Part shown: positions 1-10,767 of the stretch, piece by piece
Layout: each line of letters starts with the position of its first letter
Numbering within the stretch: position 1 is the stretch's first letter
DNA from: Saccoglossus kowalevskii
Taxonomy: Eukaryota; Hemichordata; Enteropneusta; Harrimaniidae
Assembly: GCF_000003605.2 (NCBI RefSeq)
Contig: NW_003142665.1
Coordinates: forward strand, 1 to 30,590
DNA: 30,590 nt
Reading direction: 5' to 3'
Translations under genes and position numbers: made by a program
Notes under the pieces: model-generated
Databases searched by the model: none
What the model was told of the DNA's origin: nothing
The model's input: the letters and a program-made list of their open reading frames with translations, nothing else

Positions 1-53
1 GTGATGGTAAGTGCTGTTAGGTTTGCACTGTGTTGGTGAGTGTAAGGAGTACT
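1..53 (+). repeat. Example of the standard 53-bp monomer
   Basis: This unit starts at the first base and ends in AGTACT (48-53), with the next GTGATGG at 54. It is close to consensus; the GTGCTGTTAGG at 11-21 is a minor variant that recurs, for example near 4670, 11065 and 15500. It carries two splice-donor-like heptamers, GGTAAGT near position 6 and GGTGAGT near position 35, and one palindromic AGTACT. The phase used here (start after AGTACT) is a convention; the biological start of a unit cannot be known. Confidence 0.95.
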
Positions 54-212
54 GTGATGGTAAGTGTTGTTAGGTTTGCACTGTGTTGGTAAGTGTGAGG
101 AGTACTGTGATAGTAAGTGTTGCTAGGGTTGCACTGTGTTGGTAAGTGTGAGGAGTACTGTGATGGTAAGTGTTGCTAGGTTTGCACTGTGCTGGTAAGT
201 GTGAGGAGTACT

Positions 213-262
213 GTGATGGCAAGTGTTAGGTTTGCACTGTGTTGGTGAGTGTAAGGAGTACT
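213..262 (+). repeat. Example of the 50-bp monomer variant
   Basis: This unit reads GTGATGGCAAGTGTTAGG at its start and lacks the GTT or GCT triplet at about unit positions 14-17, so it is 50 bp. The same deletion occurs in several monomer types: E (GGTAGGTGTTAGG), L and N (CTAATGG starts), and R (GGTAATTGTTAGG). It is therefore an old variant spread by array turnover. In this type the first donor-like site is GGCAAGT instead of GGTAAGT. Confidence 0.92.
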
Positions 263-497
263 GTGATGGTAAGTGTTGTTAGGTTTGCACTGTGTTTGTG
301 AGTGTAAGGAGTACTGTGATGGTAAGTGTTGCTAGGTTTGCACTGTGTTGGTAAGTGTGAGGAGTACTATGATGGTAATTGTTAGGTTTGCACTGTGTTG
401 GTAAGTGTAAGGAGTACTGTGATGGTAAGTGTTGTTAGGTTTGCACTGTGTTTGTGAGTGTAAGGAGTACTGTGATGGTAAGTGTTGCTAGGTTTGT

Positions 498-1043
498 ACT
501 GTGTTGGTAAGTGTGAGGAGTACTGTGATGGTAAGTGTTGCTAGGTTTGCACTGTGCTGGTAAGTGTAAGGAGTACTGTGATGGTAAGTGTTGCTAGGTT
601 TGCACTGTGTTGGTAAGTGTGAGAAGTACTATGATGGTAAGTTTGCTAGGTTTGCACTGTATTGGTAAGTGTAAGGAGTACTGTGATGGTAAGTATTGTT
701 AGGTTTGCACTGTGTTGGTGAATGTAAGGAGTACTGTGATGGTAAGTGCTGTTAGGTTTGCACTGTGTTGGTGAGTGTAAGGAGTACTGTGATGGTAAGT
801 GTTGCTACGTTTGCACTGTGTTGGTAAGTGTAAGGAGTACTGTGATGGTAAGTGTTGTTAGGTTTGCACTGTGTTGGTGAGTGTAAGGAGTACTGTGATG
901 GTAAGTGTTGCTAGGTTTGCACTGTGTTGGTAAGTGTGAGAAGTACTATGATGGTAAGTGTTGCTAGGTTTGCACTGTGTTTGTGAGTGTAAGGAGTACT
1001 GTGATGGTAAGTGTTGTTAGGTTTGCACTGTGTTGGTAAGTGT
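498..1043 (+). repeat. 546-bp block, identical copy at 4421-4966
   Basis: By eye this block matches 4421-4966 base for base at a spacing of 3,923 bp. The match includes the rare private variants GTAAGTTTGCTAGG (one-base deletion), CACTGTATTGG, GTAAGTATTG and GTGAATGTAAGG. Flanking bases differ at 497/4420 (T/C) and 1044/4967 (G/A). Sharing several rare variants in order implies a recent duplication or conversion of a multi-monomer block, not independent mutation. Confidence 0.85.
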
Positions 1044-1224
1044 GAGGAGTACTGTGATAGTAAGTGTTGTTAGGTTTGCACTGTGTTGGTAAGTGTGAGG
1101 AGTACTGTGATGGTAAGTGTTGCTAGGTTTGCACTGTGCTGGTAAGTGTAAAGAGTACTGTGATGGTAATTGTTGCTAGGTTTGCACTGTGTTGGTAAGT
1201 GTGAGAAGTACTATGATGGTAAGT

Positions 1225-1393
1225 GTTGTTACGTTTCTACTGTGCTGGTAAGTGTGAGGAGTACTGTGATGGCAAGTGTCAGGTCCGCACTGTGTTGGTA
1301 AGTGTAAGGAGTACTGTGATGGTAAGTGTTAGTTCTGCACTGTGTTAGTGAGTGTAAGGAGTACTCTAATGGTAAGTGTTAGGTTTGCCCCGC
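1225..1393 (+). repeat. Mildly diverged monomers
   Basis: About three units carry scattered private changes: GTTACGTTTCTACTG, GTGTCAGGTCCGCACTG, GTTAGTTCTGCACTG and GTTTGCCCCGCGTTGG. Several add C residues, including two CpG sites in CCCCGCG, which are rare elsewhere in the array. They remain in register with the neighbouring units, so they are old array members, not an insertion. Confidence 0.75.
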
Positions 1394-1780
1394 GTTGGCA
1401 AGTGTAAGGAGTACTATAATGGTAAGTGTTTCTAGGTTTGCACTGTGTTGGTAAGTGTGAGAAGTACTATGATGGTAATTGTTAGGTTTGCACTGTGTTG
1501 GTAAGTGTAAGGAGTACTGTGATGGTAAGTGTTGTTAGGTTTGCACTGTGTTTGTGAGTGTAAGGAGTACTGTGATGGTAAGTGTTGCTAGGTTTGTACT
1601 GTGTTGGTAAGTGTGAGGAGTACTGTGATGGTAAGTGTTGCTAGGTTTGCACTGTGTTGGTGTGTGTAATGAGTACTGTGATGGTAGGTGTTAGGTTTGC
1701 ACTGTGTTGGTGAGTGTAATTAGTACTATGATGGTAAGTGTTGTTAGGTTTCTACTGTGCTGGTAAGTGTGAGGAGTACT
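1394..1780 (+). repeat. 387-bp block, identical copy at 2281-2667
   Basis: The block runs from the P-type TTGGCAAGTG through the Q, R, T, V, D and E types to the end of C type, and appears identical to 2281-2667 at a spacing of 887 bp. Mismatches bound it at 1393/2280 and 1781/2668. The same P-Q-R-T-V-D-E-C order recurs near 10506, 14944, 27661 and 29223, so it is a stable part of the higher-order cycle. Confidence 0.85.
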
Positions 1781-2070
1781 GTGATGGCAAGTGTTATGTT
1801 TGCTCTGCTTTGTTGATTGTAGGGAGGACTGTGATGGTAAGTGTTGCTACTTTTGCTCTGTGTTGGTAAGTGTAAGGAGTACTGTGATGGTAAGTGTTGT
1901 TAGTTTTGCCCTGGGTTAGTGAGTGTAAAGAATACTCTAATGGTAAGTGTTAGGTTTGCACTGTGTTGATAAGTGTAAGGAGTACTATAATGGTAAGTGT
2001 TTCTAGGTTCTGCACTGTGTTGGTAAGTGTGATGAGTACTATGCTGGTAAGTGTTGTTAGGTCTCTACTG
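1781..2070 (+). repeat. Old, diverged copy of a higher-order segment
   Basis: Six consecutive units carry many private substitutions, such as GTTATGTTTGCTCTGC, TTGATTGTAGGGAGGACT, GCTACTTTTGCTCTG, TTTTGCCCTGGGTTAG and GGTCTCTACTG. Their order and diagnostic starts match 3978-4275 and about 22404-22700: GGCAAG, then GCTAC, then GTTAGTTTTG with TTAGTGAG, then CTAATGG, then ATAATGG with TTTCTAGG, then ATGCTGG with TCTACTG. It is therefore a paralogous copy that escaped homogenisation, not foreign DNA. Confidence 0.8.
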
Positions 2071-2484
2071 TGCTGGTAAGTGTGAGGAGTACTGTGATGG
2101 CAAGTGTTAGGTTTGCACTGTGTTGGTGAGTGTAAGGAGTACTGTGATGGTAAGTGTTGCTAGGTTTGCACTGTGTTGGTAAGTGTGAGAAGTACTATGA
2201 TGGTAAGTGTTGCTAGGTTTGCACTGTGTTTGTGAGTGTAAGGAGTACTGTGATGGTAAGTGTTGTTAGGTTTGCACTGTGTTGGCAAGTGTAAGGAGTA
2301 CTATAATGGTAAGTGTTTCTAGGTTTGCACTGTGTTGGTAAGTGTGAGAAGTACTATGATGGTAATTGTTAGGTTTGCACTGTGTTGGTAAGTGTAAGGA
2401 GTACTGTGATGGTAAGTGTTGTTAGGTTTGCACTGTGTTTGTGAGTGTAAGGAGTACTGTGATGGTAAGTGTTGCTAGGTTTGT

Positions 2485-3331
2485 ACTGTGTTGGTAAGTG
2501 TGAGGAGTACTGTGATGGTAAGTGTTGCTAGGTTTGCACTGTGTTGGTGTGTGTAATGAGTACTGTGATGGTAGGTGTTAGGTTTGCACTGTGTTGGTGA
2601 GTGTAATTAGTACTATGATGGTAAGTGTTGTTAGGTTTCTACTGTGCTGGTAAGTGTGAGGAGTACTATGATGGCAAGTGTTGTTAGGTTTGCACTGTGT
2701 TGATGAGTGTAAGGAGTACTGTGATGGTAAGTGTTGCTAGGTTTGCACTGTGTTGGTAAGTGTGAGAAGTACTATGATGGTAAGTGTTGCTAGGTTTGCA
2801 CTGTGTTTGTGAGTGTAAGGAGTACTGTGATGGTAAGTGTTGTTAGGTTTGCACTGTGTTGGTAAGTGTAAGGAGTACTCTAATGGTAATTGTTAGGTTT
2901 GCACTGTGTTGGTAAGTGTAAGGAGTACTGTGATGGTAAGTGTTGTTAGGTTTGCACTGTGTTTGTGAGTGTAAGGAGTACTGTGATGGTAAGTGTTGCT
3001 AGGTTTGCACTGTGTTGGTAAGTGTGAGGAGTACTGTGATGGTAAGTGTTGCTAGGTTTGCACTGTGTTGGTGTGTGTAATGAGTACTGTGATGGTAGGT
3101 GTTAGGTTTGCACTGTGTTGGTGAGTGTAATTAGTACTATGATGGTAAGTGTTGTTAGGTTTCTACTGTGCTGGTAAGTGTGAGGAGTACTATGATGGCA
3201 AGTGTTGTTAGGTTTGCACTGTGTTGATGAGTGTAAGGAGTACTGTGATGGTAAGTGTTGCTAGGTTTGCACTGTGTTGGTAAGTGTGAGAAGTACTATG
3301 ATGGTAAGTGTTGCTAGGTTTGCACTGTGTT
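2485..3331 (+). repeat. Tandem 524-bp duplication (ten monomers, second copy partial)
   Basis: 2485-2807 and 3009-3331 appear identical at an offset of 524 bp, so the unit 2485-3008 is followed directly by 323 bp of a second copy. 524 equals eight 53-bp and two 50-bp units. Mismatches bound the identity at 2484/3008 (T/C) and 2808/3332 (T/G). The repeat contains the D-E-C-F set. This is a typical unequal-exchange product. Confidence 0.85.
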
Positions 3332-3403
3332 GGTGAGTGTAAGGAATACTGTGATGGTAAGTGTTGTTAGGTTTCTACTGTGCTGGTAAGTGTGAGGAGT
3401 ACT

Positions 3404-4290
3404 GTGATGGCAAGTGTTGTTAGGTTTGCACTGTGTTGATGAGTGTAAGACTGTGATGGTAAGTGTTGTTAGGTTTGCACTGTATTGGTAAGTGTAAAGA
3501 GTACTGTGATGGTAAGTGATGTTAGGTTTGCACTGTGTTTTTAAGTGAGGAGTACTTTGATGGTAAGTGTTGCTAGGTTTGCACTGTGTTGGTAAGTGTG
3601 AGAAGTACTATGATGGTAAGTGTTGCTAGGTTTGCACTGTGTTGGTGAGTGTAAGGAATACTGTGATGGTAAGTGTTGTTAGGTTTGCACTGTGTTGGTA
3701 AGTGTAAGGAGTACTCTAATGGTAAGTGTTAGGTTTGCACTGTGTTGGTAAGTGTAAGGAGTACTGTGATGGTAAGTGTTGTTAGGTTTGCACTGTGTTG
3801 GTGAGTGTAAGGAGTACTGTGATGGTAAGTGTTGTTAGGTTTGCACTGTGTTGGTGAGTGTAAGGAGTACTCTAATGGCAAGTGTTTCTAGGTTTGCACT
3901 GTGTTGGTAAGTGTGAGAAGTACTATGATGGTAAGTGTTGTTAGGTTTCTACTGTGCTGGTAAGTGTGAGGAGTACTGTGATGGCAAGTGTTACGTTTGC
4001 ACTGTGTTGGTGAGTGTAAGGAGTACTGTGATGGTAAGTGTTGCTACGTTTGCACTGTGTTTGGTAAGTGTAAGGAGTACTGTGATGGTAAGTGTTGTTA
4101 GTTTTGCACTGTGTTAGTGAGTGTAAGGAGTACTCTAATGGTAAGTGTTAGGTTTGCACTGCTGTTGGTAAGTGTAAGGAGTACTATAATGGTAAGTGTT
4201 TCTAGGTTTGCACTGTGTTGGTAAGTGTGATGAGTACTATGCTGGTAAGTGTTGTTAGGTTTCTACTGTGCTGGTAAGTGTGAGGAGTAC
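3404..4290 (+). repeat. Higher-order segment F-K-H-I-J-K-L-K-M-M-N and onwards
   Basis: The segment begins with a 49-bp F variant (GTTGATGAGTGTAAGACTG, four bases missing before ACT). It proceeds through H (GTGTTTTTAAGTGAGG), J (GGAATACTG) and L (CTAATGG) to Q and the ATGCTGG/TCTACTG pair. It aligns with 21883-22716 except for one extra 53-bp M-type unit (two M units at about 3774-3879), a few substitutions and one-base insertions near 4056 (GTGTTTGG) and 4161 (CACTGCTGTTGG). The extra unit is a one-monomer expansion. Confidence 0.8.
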
Positions 4291-4578
4291 TGTGATGGCA
4301 AGTGTTAGGTTTGCACTGTGTTGGTGAGTGTAAGGAGTACTGTGATGGTAAGTGTTGTTAGGTTTGCACTGTGTTGGTAAGTGTGAGGAGTACTGTGATA
4401 GTAAGTGTTGTTAGGTTTGCACTGTGTTGGTAAGTGTGAGGAGTACTGTGATGGTAAGTGTTGCTAGGTTTGCACTGTGCTGGTAAGTGTAAGGAGTACT
4501 GTGATGGTAAGTGTTGCTAGGTTTGCACTGTGTTGGTAAGTGTGAGAAGTACTATGATGGTAAGTTTGCTAGGTTTGC
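4229..4578 (+). repeat. About 350-bp block shared with 8056-8405
   Basis: From GATGAGTACTATGCTGG the block matches 8056 onward at a spacing of 3,827 bp, up to GTAAGTTTGCTAGGTTTGCA. There the first copy continues as CACTGTATTGG and the second switches to CAATGTGTTGG. The switch inside a monomer marks a recombination join in the 8.4-kb copy. Confidence 0.75.
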
Positions 4579-5469
4579 ACTGTATTGGTAAGTGTAAGGA
4601 GTACTGTGATGGTAAGTATTGTTAGGTTTGCACTGTGTTGGTGAATGTAAGGAGTACTGTGATGGTAAGTGCTGTTAGGTTTGCACTGTGTTGGTGAGTG
4701 TAAGGAGTACTGTGATGGTAAGTGTTGCTACGTTTGCACTGTGTTGGTAAGTGTAAGGAGTACTGTGATGGTAAGTGTTGTTAGGTTTGCACTGTGTTGG
4801 TGAGTGTAAGGAGTACTGTGATGGTAAGTGTTGCTAGGTTTGCACTGTGTTGGTAAGTGTGAGAAGTACTATGATGGTAAGTGTTGCTAGGTTTGCACTG
4901 TGTTTGTGAGTGTAAGGAGTACTGTGATGGTAAGTGTTGTTAGGTTTGCACTGTGTTGGTAAGTGTAAGGAGTACTCTAATGGTAATTGTTAGGTTTGCA
5001 CTGTGTTGGTAAGTGTAAGGAGTACTGTGATGGTAAGTGTTGTTAGGTTTGCACTGTGTTTGTGAGTGTAAGGAGTACTGTGATGGTAAGTGTTGCTAGG
5101 TTTGCACTGTGTTGGTAAGTGTGAGGAGTACTGTGATGGTAAGTGTTGCTAGGTTTGCACTGTGTTGGTGTGTGTAATGAGTACTGTGATGGTAGGTGTT
5201 AGGTTTGCACTGTGTTGGTGAGTGTAATTAGTACTATGATGGTAAGTGTTGTTAGGTTTGCACTGTGTTGGTAAGTGTGAGGAGTACTGTGATGGTAAGT
5301 GTTGTTAGGTTTGCACTGTGTTGATGAGTGTAAAGTGTACTGTGATGGTAAGTGATGTTAGGTTTGCACTGTGTTTTTAAGTGAGGAGTACTTTGATGGT
5401 AAGTGTTGCTAGGTTTGCACTGTGTTGGTAAGTGTGAGAAGTACTATGATGGTAAGTGTTGCTAGGTTT

Positions 5470-6175
5470 GCACTGTGTTGGTGAGTGTAAGGAATACTGT
5501 GATGGTAAGTGTTGTTAGGTTTGCACTGTGTTGGTAAGTGTAAGGAGTACTCTAATGGTAAGTGTCAGGTTTGCACTGTGTTGGTAAGTGTAAGGAGTAC
5601 TGTGATGGTAAGTGTTGTTAGGTTTGCACTGTGTGGGTGAGTGTAAGGAGTACTCTAATGGCAAGTGTTGTTAGGTTTGCACTGTGTTGGTAAGTGTAAG
5701 GAGTACTGTGATGGTAAGTGTTGTTAGTTTTGCACTGTGTTGGTAAGTGTAAGGAGTACTCTAATGGTAAGTGTTAGGTTTGCACTGTGTTGGTAAGTGT
5801 AAGGAGTACTGTGATGGTAAGTGTTGTTAGGTTTGCACTGTGTTGGTAAGTGTAAGGAGTACTATGATGGTAAGTGTTGTTAGGTTTCTACTGTGCTGGT
5901 AAGTGTGAGGAGTACTGTGATGGCAAGTGTTAGTTTTGCACTGTGTTGGTGAGTGTAAGGAGTACTGTGATGGTAAGTGTTGTTAGGTTTGCACCGTGTT
6001 GGTAAGTGTGAGGAGTACTGTGATAGTAAGTGTTGTTAGGTTTGCACTGTGTTGGTAAGTGTGAGGAGTACTGTGATGGTAAGTGTTGCTAGGTTTGCAC
6101 TGTGTTGGTAAGTGTGATGAGTACTATGATGGTAAGTGTTGTTAGGTTTCTACTGTGCTGGTAAGTGTGAGGAGT
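5470..6175 (+). repeat. About 700-bp segment with a close copy at about 12378-13075
   Basis: Both copies share rare markers in the same order: GTAAGTGTCAGG (5564; 12472), GGCAAGTGTTAGTTTTGC, GCACCGTGTTGG and GTGATAGTAAG. They are about 6.9 kb apart. Differences include TGTGTGGGTGAG (about 5628), a 50-bp unit in the later copy where the earlier has 53 bp, and TTGGTAAG versus TTAGTGAG near 5742. The copies therefore separated earlier than the identical blocks elsewhere. Confidence 0.75.
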
Positions 6176-7591
6176 ACTGTGATGGTAAGTGTTGTTAGGT
6201 TTGCACTGTGTTTGTGAGTGTAAGGAGTACTGTGATGGTAAGTGTTGCTAGGTTTGCACTGTGTTGGTAAGTGTGAGGAGTACTGTGATGGTAAGTGTTG
6301 CTAGGTTTGCACTGTGTTGGTGTGTGTAATGAGTACTGTGATGGTAGGTGTTAGGTTTGCACTGTGTTGGTGAGTGTAATTAGTACTATGATGGTAAGTG
6401 TTGTTAGGTTTCTACTGTGCTGGTAAGTGTGAGGAGTACTGTGATGGTAAGTGTTGTTAGGTTTGCACTGTGTTGGTAAGTGTGAGAAGTACTATGATGG
6501 TAAGTGTTGCCAGGTTTGCACTGTGTTTGTGAGTGTAAGGAGTACTGTGATGGTAAGTGTTGTTAGGTTTGCACTGTGTTGGTAAGTGTAAGGAGTACTC
6601 TAATGGTAATTGTTAGGTTTGCACTGTGTTGGTAAGTGTAAGGAGTACTGTGATGGTAAGTGTTGTTAGGTTTGCACTGTGTTTGTGAGTGTAAGGAGTA
6701 CTGTGATGGTAAGTGTTGCTAGGTTTGCACTGTGTTGGTAAGTGTGAGGAGTACTGTGATGGTAAGTGTTGCTAGGTTTGCACTGTGTTGGTAAGTGTGA
6801 GAAGTACTATGATGGTAAGTGTTGCTAGGTTTGCACTGTGTTGGTGAGTGTAAGGAATACTGTGATGGTAAGTGTTGTTAGGTTTGCACTGTGTTGGTAA
6901 GTGTAAAGAGTACTGTGATGGTAAGTGATGTTAGGTTTGCACTGTGTTTTTAAGTGAGGAGTACTTTGATGGTAAGTGTTGCTAGGTTTGCACTGTGTTG
7001 GTAAGTGTGAGAAGTACTATGATGGTAAGTGTTGCTAGGTTTGCACTGTGTTGGTGAGTGTAAGGAATGCTGTGATGGTAAGTGTTGTTAGGTTTGCACT
7101 GTGTTGGTAAGTGTAAGGAGTACTCTAATGGTAAGTGTTATGTTTGCACTGTGTTGGTAAGTGTAAAGAATACTGTGATGGTAACTGTTGTTAGGTTTGC
7201 ACTGTGTTGGTGAGTGTAAGGAGTACTCTAATGGCAAGTGTTAGGTTTGCACTGTGTTGGCAAGTGTAAGGAGTACTATAATGGTAAGTGTTTCTAGGTT
7301 TGCACTGTGTTGGTGAGTGTGAGAAGTACTATGATGGTAATAGTTGTTAGGTTTGCACTGTGTTGGTAAGTGTAAGGAGTACTGTGATGGTAAGTGTTGT
7401 TAGGTTTGCACTGTGTTTGTGAGTGTAAGGAGTACTGTGATGGTAAGTGTTGTTAGGTTTCTACTGTGCTGGTAAGTGTGAGGAGTACTGTGATGGCAAG
7501 TGTTGTTAGGTTTGCACTGTGTTGATGATTGTAAGACTGAGATGGTAACTGTTGTTAGGTTTGCACTGTGTTGGTAAGTGTGAGGAGTACT

Positions 7592-7644
7592 GTGATAGTA
7601 AGTGATGTTAGGTTTGCACTGTGTTTTTAAGTGTGAGGAGTACT
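7592..7644 (+). repeat. 53-bp H-type monomer lacking the usual 2-bp deletion
   Basis: The unit has the H markers GTGATGTTAGG and GTGTTTTTAAG followed by GTGTGAGGAGTACTTT. The other H units read GTGTTTTTAAGTGAGG (51 bp; for example near 3537, 6948, 11557, 14532 and 20713). This copy is either the ancestral full-length H or a chimera with a standard GTGTGAGG unit. Its GTGATAGTAAG start also differs from other H units, which favours a chimera. Confidence 0.7.
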
Positions 7645-8956
7645 TTGATGGTAAGTGTTGCTAGGTTTGCACTGTGTTGGTGTGTGTAATGAGTACTGTG
7701 ATGGTAGGTGTTAGGTTTGCACTGTGTTGGTGAGTGTAATTAGTACTATGATGGTAAGTGTTGTTAGGTTTCTACTGTGCTGGTAAGTGTGAGGAGTACT
7801 GTGATGGTAAGTGTTGTTAGGTTTGCACTGTGTTGGTGAATGTAAGGAGTACTGTGATGGTAAGTGTTGTTAGGTTTGCACTGTGTTGGTAAGTGTAAGG
7901 AGTACTCTAATGGTAAGTGTTGCTAGGTTTGCACTGTGTTGGTAAGTGTAAGGAGTACTGTGATGGTAAGTGTTGTTAGGTTTGCACTGTGTTGGTGAGT
8001 GTAAGGAGTACTGTGATGGTAAGTGTTGCTAGGTTTGCACTGTGTTGGTAAGTGTGATGAGTACTATGCTGGTAAGTGTTGTTAGGTTTCTACTGTGCTG
8101 GTAAGTGTGAGGAGTACTGTGATGGCAAGTGTTAGGTTTGCACTGTGTTGGTGAGTGTAAGGAGTACTGTGATGGTAAGTGTTGTTAGGTTTGCACTGTG
8201 TTGGTAAGTGTGAGGAGTACTGTGATAGTAAGTGTTGTTAGGTTTGCACTGTGTTGGTAAGTGTGAGGAGTACTGTGATGGTAAGTGTTGCTAGGTTTGC
8301 ACTGTGCTGGTAAGTGTAAGGAGTACTGTGATGGTAAGTGTTGCTAGGTTTGCACTGTGTTGGTAAGTGTGAGAAGTACTATGATGGTAAGTTTGCTAGG
8401 TTTGCAATGTGTTGGTGAGTGTAAGGAGTACTGTGATGGTAAGTGTTGCTAGGTTTGCACTGTGTTGGTAAGTGTGAGAAGTACTATGATGGTAAGTGTT
8501 GCCAGGTTTGCACTGTGTTTGTGAGTGTAAGGAGTACTGTGATGGTAAGTGTTGTTAGGTTTGCACTGTGTTGGTAAGTGTAAGGAGTACTCTAATGGTA
8601 ATTGTTAGGTTTGCACTGTGTTGGTAAGTGTAAGGAGTACTGTGATGGTAAGTGTTGTTAGGTTTGCACTGTGTTGGTGAGTGTAAGGAGTACTGTGATG
8701 GTAAGTGTTGCTAGGTTTGCACTGTGTTGGTAAGTGTGAGAAGTACTATGATGGTAAGTGTTGCTAGGTTTGCACTGTGTTTGTGAGTGTAAGGAGTACT
8801 GTGATGGTAAGTGTTGTTAGGTTTGCACTGTGTTGGTAAGTGTAAGGAGTACTCTGATGGTAATTGTTAGGTTTGCACTGTGTTGGTAAGTGTAAGGAGT
8901 ACTGTGATGGTAAGTGTTGTTAGGTTTGCACTGTGTTGGTGAGTGTAATGAGTACT

Positions 8957-9010
8957 GTGATGGTAGGTGTTACTTTGCACTGTGGTGTTGATTGTAATTA
9001 GTACTATGAT
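8957..9010 (+). repeat. Diverged E-type monomer
   Basis: An E-type unit (GGTAGGTGTT start, GTAATTAGTACT end) carries TACTTTGCACTGTGGTGTTGATTG in place of the usual middle, and the next unit starts GATGGTATGTG. It lies alone among near-consensus neighbours, so private mutations have survived in a single monomer. Confidence 0.7.
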
Positions 9011-9671
9011 GGTATGTGTTGTTAGGTTTCTACTGTGCTGGTAAGTGTGAGGAGTACTGTGATGGTAAGTGTTGTTAGGTTTGCACTGTGTTGATGAGTG
9101 TAAGGAGTACTGTGATGGTAAGTGTTGCTACGTTTGCACTGTGTTGGTAAGTGTAAGGAGTACTGTGATGGTAAGTGTTGTTAGGTTTGCACTGTGTTGG
9201 TGAGTGTAAGGAGTACTGTGATGGTAAGTGTTGCTACGTTTGCACTGTGTTGGTAAGTGTAAGGAGTACTGTGATGGTAAGTGTTGTTAGGTTTGCACTG
9301 TGTTGGTGAGTGTAAGGAGTACTGTGATGGTAAGTGTTGCTAGGTTTGCACTGTGTTGGTAAGTGTGAGAAGTACTATGATGGTAAGTGTTGCTAGGTTT
9401 GCACTGTGTTTGTGAGTGTAAGGAGTACTGTGATGGTAAGTGTTGTTAGGTTTGCACCTGTGTTGGTAAGTGTAAGGAGTACTATAATGGTAATTGTTAG
9501 GTTTGCACCGTGTTGGTAAGTGTAAGGAGTACTGTGATGGTAAGTGTTGTTAGGTTTGCACTGTGTTTGTGAGTGTAAGGAGTACTGTGATGGTAAGTGT
9601 TGCTAGGTTTGCACTGTGTTGGTAAGTGTGAGGAGTACTGTGATGGTAAGTGTTGCTAGGTTTGCACTGTG

Positions 9672-10767
9672 TTGGTGTGTGTAATGAGTACTGTGATGGT
9701 AGGTGTTAGGTTTGCACTGTGTTGGTGAGTGTAATTAGTACTATGATGGCAAGTGTTGCTACGTTTGCACTGTGCTGGTAAGTGTGATGAGTACTGTGAT
9801 GGTAAGTGTTGCTAGGTTTGCACTGTGTTGGTGAGTGTAATGAGTACTGTGATGGTAAGTGTTAGTTCGTCACCGTGGTGGTGGTGAGAATTAGTAGTAT
9901 GGTGATAGTAGTTGGTAGTACTCTACCGTGGTGATAATGAGGATGAGTAGTATGATAACAGTTGTTGTTAGGTCTGCACTGTGTTGATGAGTGTAAGTAG
10001 TACTGTGATGGTAAGTGTTGGTAGGTTTGCACTGTGTTGGTAAGTGTGAGAAGTACTATGATGGTAAGTGTTGGTAGGTCTGCACTGTGTTGGTGAGTGC
10101 AAGGAATACTGTGATGGTAAGTGTTGTTAGGTTTGCACTGTGTTGGTAAGTGTAAAGTGTACTGTGATGGTAAGTGATGTTAGGTTTGCACCGTGTTTTT
10201 AAGTGAGGAGTACTTTGATGGTAAGTGTTGCTAGGTTTGCACTGTGTTGGTAAGTGTGAGAAGTACTATGATGGTAAGTGTTGCTAGGTTTGCACTGTGT
10301 TGGTGAGTGTAAGGAATACTGTGATGGTAAGTGTTGTTAGGTTTGCACTGTGTTGGTAAGTGTAAGGAGTACTATAATGGTAAGTGTTAGGTTTGCACTG
10401 TGTTGGTAAGTGTAAGGAGTACTGTGATGGTAAGTGTTGTTAGGTCTGCACTGTGTTGGTGAGTGTAAGGAGTACTCTAATGGCAAGTGTTAGGTTTGCA
10501 CTGTGTTGGCAAGTGTAAGGAGTACTATAATGGCAAGTGTTTCTAGGTTTGCACTGTGTTGGTAAGTGTGAGAAGTACTATGATGGTAATTGTTAGGTTT
10601 GCTCTGTGTTGCTAAGTGTAAGGAGTACTGTGATGGTAACTGTTGTTAGGTTTGCACTGTGTTTGTGAGTGTAAGGAGTACTGTGATGGTAAGTGTTGCT
10701 AGGTTTGTACTGTGTTGGTAAGTGTGAGGAGTACTGTGATGGTAAGTGTTGCTAGGTTTGCACTGTG
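9672..10767 (+). repeat. Higher-order cycle of about 21 monomers containing a diverged island
   Basis: D-type TTGGTGTGTGTAATG occurs at 9672 and next at 10768, a 1,096-bp cycle equal to the clean 1,043-bp cycle plus one 53-bp unit. After the D-E start, the expected C-F part is replaced by the diverged island at 9849-10004. The H, I, J, K, L, K, N, P, Q, R, T and V types then follow in normal order. Confidence 0.75.
9849..10004 (+). repeat. Strongly diverged island of three monomers
   Basis: Three units of 50, 53 and 53 bp keep monomer spacing but have many substitutions: AGTTCGTCACCGTGGTGGTG, GGTAGTACTCTACCGTGG and GATAATGAGGATGAGTAGT. The unit ends read AGTAGT at 9893-9898 and 9946-9951 instead of AGTACT; an AGTACT recurs out of phase near 9917. 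CpG dinucleotides (TTCGTC, ACCGTGG) appear here but are nearly absent in the consensus. Preserved spacing argues for old, unhomogenised satellite and against an inserted foreign element. Confidence 0.85.

Noticed and set aside
3935-4117. 60-residue open frame on the + strand
   Set aside because: It is translated satellite: the peptide repeats CLVSVRSTVMVSV-like segments as the frame rotates through 53-bp units, and small length changes happen to avoid a stop. There is no codon bias, conserved domain or upstream signal.
9849-10004. Inserted mobile element at the diverged island
   Set aside because: There are no terminal repeats, target-site duplication or length offset. The units keep 50/53-bp register and recognisable monomer words, so they are old satellite copies.
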